A stretch of DNA of 17,331 nt from an uncultured Lachnospiraceae bacterium. GTDB lineage: Bacteria; Bacillota; Clostridia; Lachnospirales; Lachnospiraceae. The stretch is from assembly GCA_948688495.1 (NCBI GenBank), contig CAPQSW010000002.1, positions 117,808 through 135,138 on the forward strand. The letters are read 5' to 3'. A model generated the notes under the pieces. The model searched no databases, had not been told where the DNA came from, and saw nothing but the letters and a program-made list of their open reading frames with translations. Positions 8,761 to 15,848 of this stretch are shown here, piece by piece; within the stretch, counting starts at the first letter, position 1; each line of letters starts with the position of its first letter. A program made the position numbers and the translations under genes.

Positions 8761-8792
8761 TCTCGAAACAGGTATTTTGTTTAGAGGCGAGA
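8761..8792 (+). promoter_or_regulatory. Leader hairpin in the flagellin-like mRNA
   Basis: TCTCG (8761-8765) pairs with CGAGA (8788-8792), and AAACA (8766-8770) with TGTTT (8778-8782). A five-base bulge lies on the 3' side and the loop is GGTATTT. It lies about ten bases from the predicted transcript start, where it could stabilise the mRNA or display a protein-binding site. Confidence 0.45.
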
Positions 8793-8849
8793 ATGGAATA
8801 AACAGACAATTTAGAATATAATATTGGTAGAAAGAAGGGAGGATGACCT

Positions 8850-9617
8850 ATGAGTATTTCTAGTATAAGTAGTCAAGGGTTACATCAGAATTATCGGCAG
8901 CTTGCCAGTGGGAAGCGGATTAATTCAGCGGCAGATGATGCGGCCGGATTGGCCATTGCCCAGAAATTGCTGACACAGAGTAATGGTTATGATGTGGGAC
9001 GCCGGAATGCGGCGACTTCACAGGATATGGTGAATGTTGCAGATGGAGGGTTGTCTACGATTACGGATTCCCTGCAGCGTATCAGGGAGTTGGGCGTGCA
9101 GGCCAGCAACACCGCTGTCTATGGTGATTCTGAGCGGAAGATGATGCAGCAGGAGATTGACCAGTTGAAGGAGAATATTTCCGATGCGGCAAGGAATACT
9201 ACGTTTAACACCATGGGTCTGTTAGATGGCACGATGGGAAGCAGTCATGTAGCTTCCAGCCCGGATGGGAGCGGTATGGACATCAACATGCCCAATGCGA
9301 CATTGGATGCTTTGGGTATCGCAGACTTTGATGTGACTGGAGATTTTGATCTTTCAGCGATTGATGATGCATTGAATATGGTGTCATCAGCCAGGGGCGA
9401 TATGGGAGCCACATACAATCGTCTGGATTATACGATGAATTTTAACTCCTATGCATCTTTGAATACAACTGCAGCGCGCAGCCGTATTGAGGATCTGGAT
9501 TTTCCGCAGGCAATTTCTGATATGAAGAAGAACAGCCTGTTGGAGGAGTACAGGATTATGATGCAGAAGAAGCAGGAAGAACAAAATAATATGGTGGTCA
9601 ACTTGCTGAAGTTTTAA
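8850..9617 (+). CDS. Short divergent flagellin-like protein
   Basis: A 255-residue flagellin-family protein; ATG preceded by GGGAGG at 8837-8842. The conserved N-terminal D0/D1 region is clear: LASGKRINSAADDAAGLAIA at 18-37, DMVNVADGGLSTITDSLQRI at 59-78, and NTTFNTMGLLDG at 116-127. The C-terminal helix is at about 205-255. Two features are odd. The LASGKRIN box comes about ten residues earlier than usual, so the first D0 helix is short. The last turn is charged (QKKQEEQNN, ending VVNLLKF) instead of the uncharged AQANQ-type end of filament flagellins. The central domain is minimal. It may be a minor filament subunit, a junction protein or a non-polymerising paralogue. It is transcribed from its own promoter and followed by a hairpin. 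Confidence 0.85.
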   Translation: MSISSISSQGLHQNYRQLASGKRINSAADDAAGLAIAQKLLTQSNGYDVGRRNAATSQDMVNVADGGLSTITDSLQRIRELGVQASNTAVYGDSERKMMQQEIDQLKENISDAARNTTFNTMGLLDGTMGSSHVASSPDGSGMDINMPNATLDALGIADFDVTGDFDLSAIDDALNMVSSARGDMGATYNRLDYTMNFNSYASLNTTAARSRIEDLDFPQAISDMKKNSLLEEYRIMMQKKQEEQNNMVVNLLKF

Positions 9618-9663
9618 TTTTTGAATGTATGTGATTAAATCAAAACAAAGTATTTAAATAATG

Positions 9664-9706
9664 AACCTGCCATATGCTGTCGAGTAGGTATATGGCAGGT
9701 TTATTA
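9664..9706 (+). terminator. Terminator hairpin after the flagellin-like gene
   Basis: A perfect 12-base inverted repeat (9664-9675 with 9690-9701, arm AACCTGCCATAT) encloses a 14-base loop and runs into TTTATT. It separates the flagellin unit from the following defence operon. Confidence 0.6.
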
Positions 9707-9715
9707 ACGTACTAG

Positions 9716-9752
9716 ATTACTCGTAATTCCTGAGAGTATTTAAGTTTATAAT
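9716..9752 (+). promoter_or_regulatory. Candidate promoter and dyad operator for the three-gene operon
   Basis: A perfect TATAAT lies at 9747-9752, about 75 bases before the first gene. The -35 region is poor (TAATTC at 9724-9729 for a 17-base spacer). A dyad ATTAC-TC-GTAAT (9716-9727) covers that -35 region and could bind a regulator. With a weak -35 and an overlapping dyad, activator or repressor control is plausible, but this is inferred from pattern alone. Confidence 0.35.
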
Positions 9753-9759
9753 CCTTTTC

Positions 9760-9770
9760 TGATTAAAACA
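9760..9770 (+). repeat. Left copy of an 11-base direct repeat flanking the defence operon
   Basis: TGATTAAAACA occurs here and again at 15804-15814, overlapping the stop codon of the last operon gene. The pair brackets the three-gene cassette. The sequence is AT-rich and short, so chance remains possible. Confidence 0.35.
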
Positions 9771-9827
9771 TGCAACAATGGGAACAAATACAAATAAAAT
9801 ATTTAAAAGGCGGAAAAGAGGGATTAT

Positions 9828-10052
9828 ATGGCAAGGATAAGGAGCGTAAGACGGGATATAGATATTGCAGATGCAATTTCCATAGAGGAATTTGAACGCA
9901 GCCTAACGAGGATTTCTCGCGAGAAAGAGGAACAGGATTTTAAGCAGAAGGTTTTGTCGCGTAATGGAGTCAGAAGGAGTATGAAGGAGGAGCTTGAGGA
10001 CGTGACAATGCTGGACAGCATTCTTTCACCCTACGAATTAGTTAGAAAATAA
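9828..10052 (+). CDS. Small charged protein, first gene of the RADAR-like operon (unknown function)
   Basis: A 74-residue protein with ATG start and GAGGGA at 9818-9823 (rather close spacing). It is highly charged (many Arg, Glu, Lys, Asp) and probably helical, with no membrane segment, signal peptide or cysteine. The start is basic (ARIRSVRR), the middle reads EEFERSLTRISREKEEQDF, and the end is LDSILSPYELVRK. I recognise no family; it is not CsrA, FlgM or a known flagellar small protein by eye. It ends 21 bases before the ATPase gene with no terminator between, so the two are very likely co-transcribed. That position suggests an accessory or regulatory protein of the defence system. Known RADAR accessory proteins are membrane proteins (Csx27-like or SLATT), which this is not. 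Confidence 0.7.
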   Translation: MARIRSVRRDIDIADAISIEEFERSLTRISREKEEQDFKQKVLSRNGVRRSMKEELEDVTMLDSILSPYELVRK

Positions 10053-10073
10053 AGAACATGAGGAGGAGAAGTA

Positions 10074-12986
10074 ATGGGGGACAAGAGGGAGACGAAAGAG
10101 ATATCGCATAAGGTAGGTATTAAGCTGCTCAGCGATGAGCAGTTGTATAATACCTTTCCAGGCTTTGAAGATTTATGGCGTAAGATTGAAGAATTTAAAG
10201 AGGCTCGTATTGAGTCTTTAGGTAAGAGACGTTATCAGGATGCACTTATGTATGATAACGTCTTTTCTATTTTGGGAGAGCGTGGAACTGGAAAGACATC
10301 CGTGTTATACACGTTACGGGAAAAGATCGAGACCCTGGATAAAGGCGACATGGTTTTTCCTATTATCATGCCAGAGATTATACCTGAGGAGTGTGATATT
10401 TTAGACTGGGTTCTGGCTATTATAAGTGAAAAATTAGAAGAGATACTTGGGGACCAGAAGCTGGATTATACCCAGAGATGTTATGTGCGGGATATGGATG
10501 AACTGCGTGTAAAACTGAAAAAGATATGTGAGCTAAGTTTTTCGGTAAAGTATAATCCATCCGCTGAGAGATCTTTTTATGAGGTGGTAAGTAATTCAGA
10601 GAGGCAGGCGCAAAATGCGTTTGTGTTTGCCAGAAAGCTTACGGAGTTCTGGACAGAGCTGGTAGGTTTTCTGAGCTTGATAAAAGATGGTGGCAGTAAA
10701 GATAAGAAGACTATGCTGTACTTCTTTTTTGATGATGTGGATCTTGCACCGGAACGGGTAGAGAATTTGTTTTCCGTTATAACAAAATATCTGGCACATC
10801 CGAATATAATCGTGATTATAACGGCGGATGAGAATCAGATTGAAGAGGTGACAGAGATTAATATCACCAACCGCATGAAAAAGCTTCCCAGAGAATGGCA
10901 GTACTTTCTGGAAAGGAAAAGCAGGGAGGCGCCCTGGTATTCCGAACACGAACAGGTAGACATGAATTATATGAACTATATGGATTGCAAAAGCGCGAAG
11001 GCGTATCTATTAAAAATTCTGCCTACCTCCACGCGTTATTATTTAAAAGAGTTTGCTGGAATATCGGAAAAACAGAATTTTATTATCGAGGGTAAGATAA
11101 GCTTAGATTTAGCAGTAAAAAACTTGATGATGCAGTTTTATGGAGATAAGGAATTTTCCGGGGAGCATGTGGAAGAAATGTCTTTTTATTTCCACTTTAT
11201 AGGTGATTCTTCCAGGAAAATGGGAAACGCCTATTATATTATGCGCCAGTTTGTGAAAGGGGTACTAATCCTGGCTGAAAAAGCCGGAGAGGGGTCTGTA
11301 TCTGGAGAAAGGTATAAGAAGAATCTTTATGAAGCAGCCAGGCAGTTTATTACCTTGATTCTTCATTCCAATACGGAAAAGTTTGACTGTATCAGGGAGG
11401 GGGAATTTGTAGATGAATTTTTCCTGAGACAGTATAATCAGTGGGATTTGTATGTGAATTACCGTGCCATAAGGAGATTTTATGAGAAGAACATGCAGGA
11501 CGAAGATGAGGAGGCAAGCGGTTATGCGGAGAAGAAAAAGGCGTTTTTGGACATCAGCATTTCTTTATTTGCACTAGGCTTCTTTGTTGACAGGGTATTG
11601 CAGCAGCTCAATCAAAAAGTCACGATAAAACTCTGCTCTGATAAGCAGAAATACTATGCCCAGAATGAATTGGCAGGATTTATCAATGAGAAGATTTTTT
11701 CGGGAAGGGAAATGATTCAAAAGGATATGGAGATGAGTAATTTTCTGGAGCATTATGAGCTGGTACTGAAGGATTTGGGACGGTTGTACATATTTGACCG
11801 GAATAACGCTGAGAATGTCTATGATTATCTTCACTGCTTTAGTGGAAAGCCATGGCTTGAGGATAAAAATTTTGTGAAAAAGCTTTTCTATGAAGAACGT
11901 ATGTGGTTTGAAAACATACTGTCAATAACCTCCATGGCATATGAGAATGTATTTGTTTTTGGGAAAGAACTGCCTGAGAAAACGGATATATTTGGGCGTG
12001 AGCTGGATATGGAATTTGTGCGTATGGTGAGGCAGGACGTGCGGGAGATCATAGAAGATTTCCTGTGCAGCTGGAAGTTAAATAGAAGGGGAGAGTGCGA
12101 GACATATGATTGGGATAGGTCTGCTAGGAGGGAATCGCTGTTTTGGATCGTTAAAGAAAGAATAGATATTCGGGATGACTTTGTGCTGTTGGAGGATTTG
12201 TATGAAGAATGCAGGGAAAACATCATTGAGTGTATTTCACCTGGCGGTGAGTGGGACGAGGAAATTACAATTGAACATATAAAATTTTTCTGCTCGGATC
12301 CTACAGAGGAAATCCTGCAGAATCTTTTGGCGAATGTTACAGATATAAGGGAATTGGAAAGATGCCTGGAGGTTATGAGGGATAAGATTCAATATCAGTA
12401 TAAAGGATTTGAGTGGATTACAATTCTTGATCCGGACAAGTACTTTGAGAATGCGGGGAAGATTGGAAATTCCCAGATGGAGGCATATGGACTGTATCGG
12501 GGCATGATTGAGGATGCCCTGGAAGAGGGAAAACGGGTTGCCTATGATAACAGGATTTTAAATTTTGCCAGAAATGTAAAAAAAATCTTGGGCAGGAAAT
12601 CTAAGATGCAGAGGGATGTGGTGGAAAATAACAGTATCTATGCGGGATACGTTGTCCCTTACCAGAGACTGATGGAGAGCGTGGCGGTGTGTATAAGGGC
12701 AGAGGAGTTAGATTCTGCGATTGACTTTTGTATTGATGTAATCAGTTATCTGTGTGTTATTGAGTGGTATATGGCATGCAAGGTTGAGTGGGTGGGGGAG
12801 GAACAGATTTATACATCTAAGGAAATCTCCAGTGTTCCGTTGGAGGACGGAATACCGTATTATGTTGGTTTTTACAATGTCTGTGAGGAAATAATGGGTG
12901 ATGTTGGTGAGGAAGGGGTAGTAAATGCGTTTGAGACGATTATCCTTGAGGCAAGGCAGGAGTATGCAGACTATATTCTAAATTAA
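10074..12986 (+). CDS. rdrA: RADAR ATPase RdrA-like (P-loop NTPase)
   Basis: A 970-residue P-loop ATPase; ATG with a strong AGGAGGAG at 10061-10068. Walker A is GERGTGKT at residues 68-75 (K74, T75). Walker B is LYFFFDDVD at 215-223, with acidic D220, D221 and D223. A sensor-like strand IIVIITADEN follows at 245-254. The ATPase core thus occupies roughly residues 50-350; the remaining 600 or so are helical-looking and match no family I know. There are no membrane segments. Size, position directly upstream of a large adenosine-deaminase-fold protein and the 12-base gap fit RdrA of RADAR, an ATPase that assembles into rings, associates with RdrB and is needed for anti-phage activity. Other KAP- or STAND-like ATPases would be the alternative on this gene alone; the pairing makes RdrA much more likely. 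Confidence 0.87.
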   Translation: MGDKRETKEISHKVGIKLLSDEQLYNTFPGFEDLWRKIEEFKEARIESLGKRRYQDALMYDNVFSILGERGTGKTSVLYTLREKIETLDKGDMVFPIIMPEIIPEECDILDWVLAIISEKLEEILGDQKLDYTQRCYVRDMDELRVKLKKICELSFSVKYNPSAERSFYEVVSNSERQAQNAFVFARKLTEFWTELVGFLSLIKDGGSKDKKTMLYFFFDDVDLAPERVENLFSVITKYLAHPNIIVIITADENQIEEVTEINITNRMKKLPREWQYFLERKSREAPWYSEHEQVDMNYMNYMDCKSAKAYLLKILPTSTRYYLKEFAGISEKQNFIIEGKISLDLAVKNLMMQFYGDKEFSGEHVEEMSFYFHFIGDSSRKMGNAYYIMRQFVKGVLILAEKAGEGSVSGERYKKNLYEAARQFITLILHSNTEKFDCIREGEFVDEFFLRQYNQWDLYVNYRAIRRFYEKNMQDEDEEASGYAEKKKAFLDISISLFALGFFVDRVLQQLNQKVTIKLCSDKQKYYAQNELAGFINEKIFSGREMIQKDMEMSNFLEHYELVLKDLGRLYIFDRNNAENVYDYLHCFSGKPWLEDKNFVKKLFYEERMWFENILSITSMAYENVFVFGKELPEKTDIFGRELDMEFVRMVRQDVREIIEDFLCSWKLNRRGECETYDWDRSARRESLFWIVKERIDIRDDFVLLEDLYEECRENIIECISPGGEWDEEITIEHIKFFCSDPTEEILQNLLANVTDIRELERCLEVMRDKIQYQYKGFEWITILDPDKYFENAGKIGNSQMEAYGLYRGMIEDALEEGKRVAYDNRILNFARNVKKILGRKSKMQRDVVENNSIYAGYVVPYQRLMESVAVCIRAEELDSAIDFCIDVISYLCVIEWYMACKVEWVGEEQIYTSKEISSVPLEDGIPYYVGFYNVCEEIMGDVGEEGVVNAFETIILEARQEYADYILN

Positions 12987-12993
12987 GAGGGAG
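12986..12993 (+). promoter_or_regulatory. Ribosome binding site that decides the TTG start of the deaminase gene
   Basis: AGAGGGAG lies directly after the ATPase stop codon and 5 bases before TTG 12999. The next in-frame ATG is 19 codons later with no comparable site, so the TTG start is preferred and the two genes are tightly coupled. Confidence 0.7.
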
Positions 12994-12998
12994 TACAA

Positions 12999-15806
12999 TT
13001 GAATAAGTTTAGGTTAAATCAGATTTTGGAAATACTTACATTTCCTTATACAGATATGGGTCTGATAAGGAAAGATTATCTGGCAGAGCGGGAAGATGCG
13101 TATTGTGCGTTTTTGGACAGTACCAAAATATTCAACACGAAGGGCAGGGAGGAATACTCTAAAAAGTATGAGCAGGCGCACAGAAGATTCGGCAGTTATC
13201 TATGCAGTTGTTGTACAGGGCTTCCTAAATCTATGGATGACATGCTGCTGATAGGGGAAAAGTTTTTTCCTCATGGAAAGATCATCGAGAAAATGGGAAA
13301 TAAAGGCGGGGGTGTGGAGCGCAGGGATTTGGTGGCAGAGTGTTATGTGGACAATATTTTCTGGATTGCAAATTCACTGCTGGCTTCCCGGGATGGCGTT
13401 GTTTCCATACGAACTTGGAAAAATGAATCTGAGAAGCTGTTTCATGAAGATATCCTGGGTTCTTATGGGGTGTTTGACAAAGTGGAAATTTGGAATAATC
13501 TGTCCCGAATTGTAACACCGGATTTGTTTATTTCTGCTTTTGTCTGCCTGAATGGAAGCGGTGTGGAAGTGTTGCATGGACAGGGAGCAAATATCTCACT
13601 TGCAGACGGGCTTTTGATGCGGATTCTGGATAAAGGGATGGCAGAGACGCATTTACATATCAATGTGTCGAGCGACTATCTGCTGCTGTGGGAGAAGACC
13701 ATGAATCTTGCGGTATGGCGGGATGCCATTTCATACCAGGGAAATAAGTTTGATCAACATGATTATATGTTATTTCATGTATCTGTTTACCGATATATAA
13801 CAGCGTATTATTTAGAAACTTCTGTGGGGGAATCTTATGAGGGATTTTTGCAGGAAAAGTTTGCGGAAGTTGTAACGTGTATGTGTTGTATGGGGGATAA
13901 TGAATGGAGGACAAGGGAGGAAAGACTGGTTTGCTATGAAAAGCTGGAAAATAAATGGAAGAAGTATATGTCGTTTCCAGATACAGCAGAGATAAAGGAG
14001 AGGGACATTCTTTATGGTACAATATACCAGGAGTATGAGAGTCTGGCTACTTGTGCGGAATATGTTTTTTTGGTCAGGTCATTGGATTATATTAAGAGAA
14101 CCTGGGATATAGGATTCATAAAGCTGTTCCTGCAATATGTCAGAATAAAAAATAACTATTTTTCTAAAATTTTCCAGAGGAATGCCGTGCAGGGGTTGAA
14201 TTGGTTTCAGAATTATTTTGCCCAGGCGTCTGGTTCTTTTAAGCGCTGGATGACAGATGAGAGGCGATGGAATTATATTTTGCAGACCCAGATAAACGTA
14301 AAAGCGTTAAAGAAACTGGAATTTAGAATATCTGTAGATACGGATATTAAATTTTATGCGCCGAATGATGAATTAGCACAGATGGAGCTGCAGAAACAGA
14401 TAATAAAAGGAATTGGAAGTTTTTTAAGGAACTACAAAAGATATATTCATGGGAGAAGGGAGGCGCCCACGATTGGTATTGTCCTGCACTTTAATAAAAG
14501 GAAGTCACTGGACAACGTATCGGGTTTTTTCTGCTGGCGGCTTATTGATGACGCGCGGTTATACAGTACGCAGCATAAAATAGCATTAAGGAGAAAGTAT
14601 GTGAATATAGCCCGGGCAATTGCAGTTATCCGAAATAAGATACCGTATCTTGATGAATATCTGGTAGGGCTTGATGTGGCGTCTGATGAGAATGCGGCAG
14701 AACCCTGGCTGTTTTCTCCGGCTTATAATGAGGTGAGGGATTGCCATCATACGGATTTGGTGAAGGTGCTGCGGGAGGATGGCGAGAAGGAAATCTATAA
14801 GAGGATCCAGAATATTGGACTGACGTACCATGTAGGCGAAGATTACAGGCATATATTATCTGGTCTGCGTCATATAGATGAGGTAGTGGAAAAATATAAT
14901 TACAGGTCTTGTGATCGGATCGGCCATGGGATAGCATTAGGTGTGGATGTAGATTACTGGGCAGGAAATAATCAAAACGTGCTTATTCCCTTGGGGGAAT
15001 ATCTGGATAATTTATTGTGGGTTTGGGGGCTTGTAGTAGAGAATAGATATGAGCTTCCTATTTCGGCATATGCTCTGGAAGGCAGGATTCTACAGACTGC
15101 ATCAAAGATTTTTGGGCATATGGCAGGGATAACAGTTCATGTCCTTTACCGGGCATATCAAAAGAAGTTTGGACAGGATTTTACAGAGGGATTCCGGCAG
15201 TACCATAAGAAGCTTTTGGAGAGCGAAGTATCTTTGCCGGAACAATCGAGAGAGGTGTGTTTGTGTCGGGAATATGATAATTGTGCAGCGGAATTGTGGG
15301 ATTCTTTTAAGATTGTATGTACCTATTTCTGCCCGGTATATGAAGAACGGTATAACCAGGTTATGTGGCTTGAGACGACCAGGGAGGATGTAAAGCTTCT
15401 GAAAGCTTTGCAGGGGTATATGATGGATAAGATTCAGAGAAAGGGAATCTATATTGAGACGAATCCTACGTCAAATCTTGCGATTGGAGAGATAGAGAGC
15501 CTATACAGTCATTATGTGGTAAATTTAAATACGCTGGCGGACGCAAAAACGGAGCGTAATATTATGGTAACCATCAATTCCGACGATCCTATGGTGTTTA
15601 ATACGAATGTCGAAAACGAGCTTGCGTACATGTACCATGGTTTAATTAGTGCTGGGTATGATTCCAAAACCGTGTTGGAGTGGATTGATCAGGTCAGGCA
15701 ATATGGGATGGATAGCAGTTTTATTAAAAGAATAAAAACGGTGGAGGAGATGGAGAAAGACATAGACCTTATAGAAAAAGGAATAGAAAGTTTTTTAAAA
15801 CAGTGA
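12999..15806 (+). CDS. rdrB: RADAR adenosine deaminase RdrB-like
   Basis: A 935-residue protein with every active-site motif of the adenosine/AMP deaminase fold. Metal-binding HxH at H218/H220 in AETHLH; HVGE at 611-614 with metal ligand H611 and catalytic E614; RIGHG at 640-644 with H643; NPTSN at 822-826; and the metal-binding Asp pair in NSDDP at 860-864. The motifs are spread far wider than in the roughly 350-residue housekeeping enzymes. About 390 residues separate HxH from HVGE and about 180 separate RIGHG from NPTSN, besides a 215-residue N-terminal extension. This is the size class of RdrB, which forms a large shell with RdrA. Published work on RADAR describes adenosine-to-inosine change in RNA and, in other studies, deamination of ATP/dATP pools; the sequence cannot choose between them. 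The family and activity assignment is firm; substrate is inferred. Confidence 0.9.
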   Translation: MNKFRLNQILEILTFPYTDMGLIRKDYLAEREDAYCAFLDSTKIFNTKGREEYSKKYEQAHRRFGSYLCSCCTGLPKSMDDMLLIGEKFFPHGKIIEKMGNKGGGVERRDLVAECYVDNIFWIANSLLASRDGVVSIRTWKNESEKLFHEDILGSYGVFDKVEIWNNLSRIVTPDLFISAFVCLNGSGVEVLHGQGANISLADGLLMRILDKGMAETHLHINVSSDYLLLWEKTMNLAVWRDAISYQGNKFDQHDYMLFHVSVYRYITAYYLETSVGESYEGFLQEKFAEVVTCMCCMGDNEWRTREERLVCYEKLENKWKKYMSFPDTAEIKERDILYGTIYQEYESLATCAEYVFLVRSLDYIKRTWDIGFIKLFLQYVRIKNNYFSKIFQRNAVQGLNWFQNYFAQASGSFKRWMTDERRWNYILQTQINVKALKKLEFRISVDTDIKFYAPNDELAQMELQKQIIKGIGSFLRNYKRYIHGRREAPTIGIVLHFNKRKSLDNVSGFFCWRLIDDARLYSTQHKIALRRKYVNIARAIAVIRNKIPYLDEYLVGLDVASDENAAEPWLFSPAYNEVRDCHHTDLVKVLREDGEKEIYKRIQNIGLTYHVGEDYRHILSGLRHIDEVVEKYNYRSCDRIGHGIALGVDVDYWAGNNQNVLIPLGEYLDNLLWVWGLVVENRYELPISAYALEGRILQTASKIFGHMAGITVHVLYRAYQKKFGQDFTEGFRQYHKKLLESEVSLPEQSREVCLCREYDNCAAELWDSFKIVCTYFCPVYEERYNQVMWLETTREDVKLLKALQGYMMDKIQRKGIYIETNPTSNLAIGEIESLYSHYVVNLNTLADAKTERNIMVTINSDDPMVFNTNVENELAYMYHGLISAGYDSKTVLEWIDQVRQYGMDSSFIKRIKTVEEMEKDIDLIEKGIESFLKQ

Positions 15807-15814
15807 TTAAAACA
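15804..15814 (+). repeat. Right copy of the 11-base direct repeat flanking the defence operon
   Basis: TGATTAAAACA, identical to 9760-9770. Its first three bases are the stop codon of the deaminase gene. Confidence 0.35.
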
Positions 15815-15843
15815 GCCCCATCTTCCGATGGGGCGCGCTTTTT
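15815..15843 (+). terminator. Shared terminator between the convergent RADAR-like operon and FliD-like gene
   Basis: GCCCCATC (15815-15822) pairs with GATGGGGC (15827-15834) over a TTCC tetraloop closed by C-G. On the plus strand T5 follows at 15839-15843. On the minus strand the hairpin is followed by CTGTTTT, so it can also stop the opposing gene. It lies 8 bases from the deaminase stop and about 15 bases from the FliD-like stop. Confidence 0.85.
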
Positions 15844-15848
15844 ATATT

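Noticed and set aside
9828..12986. Toxin-antitoxin pair made of the small protein and the ATPase
   Set aside because: The ATPase has no toxin domain and is clearly paired with the deaminase downstream.
15139..15393. An 84-codon plus-strand frame inside the deaminase gene
   Set aside because: It overlaps a conserved coding frame and shows no protein-like features.
9618..15848. Prophage or insertion sequence carrying the defence operon
   Set aside because: No integrase, transposase, terminal inverted repeats or phage structural genes are visible; only a weak 11-base repeat remains.
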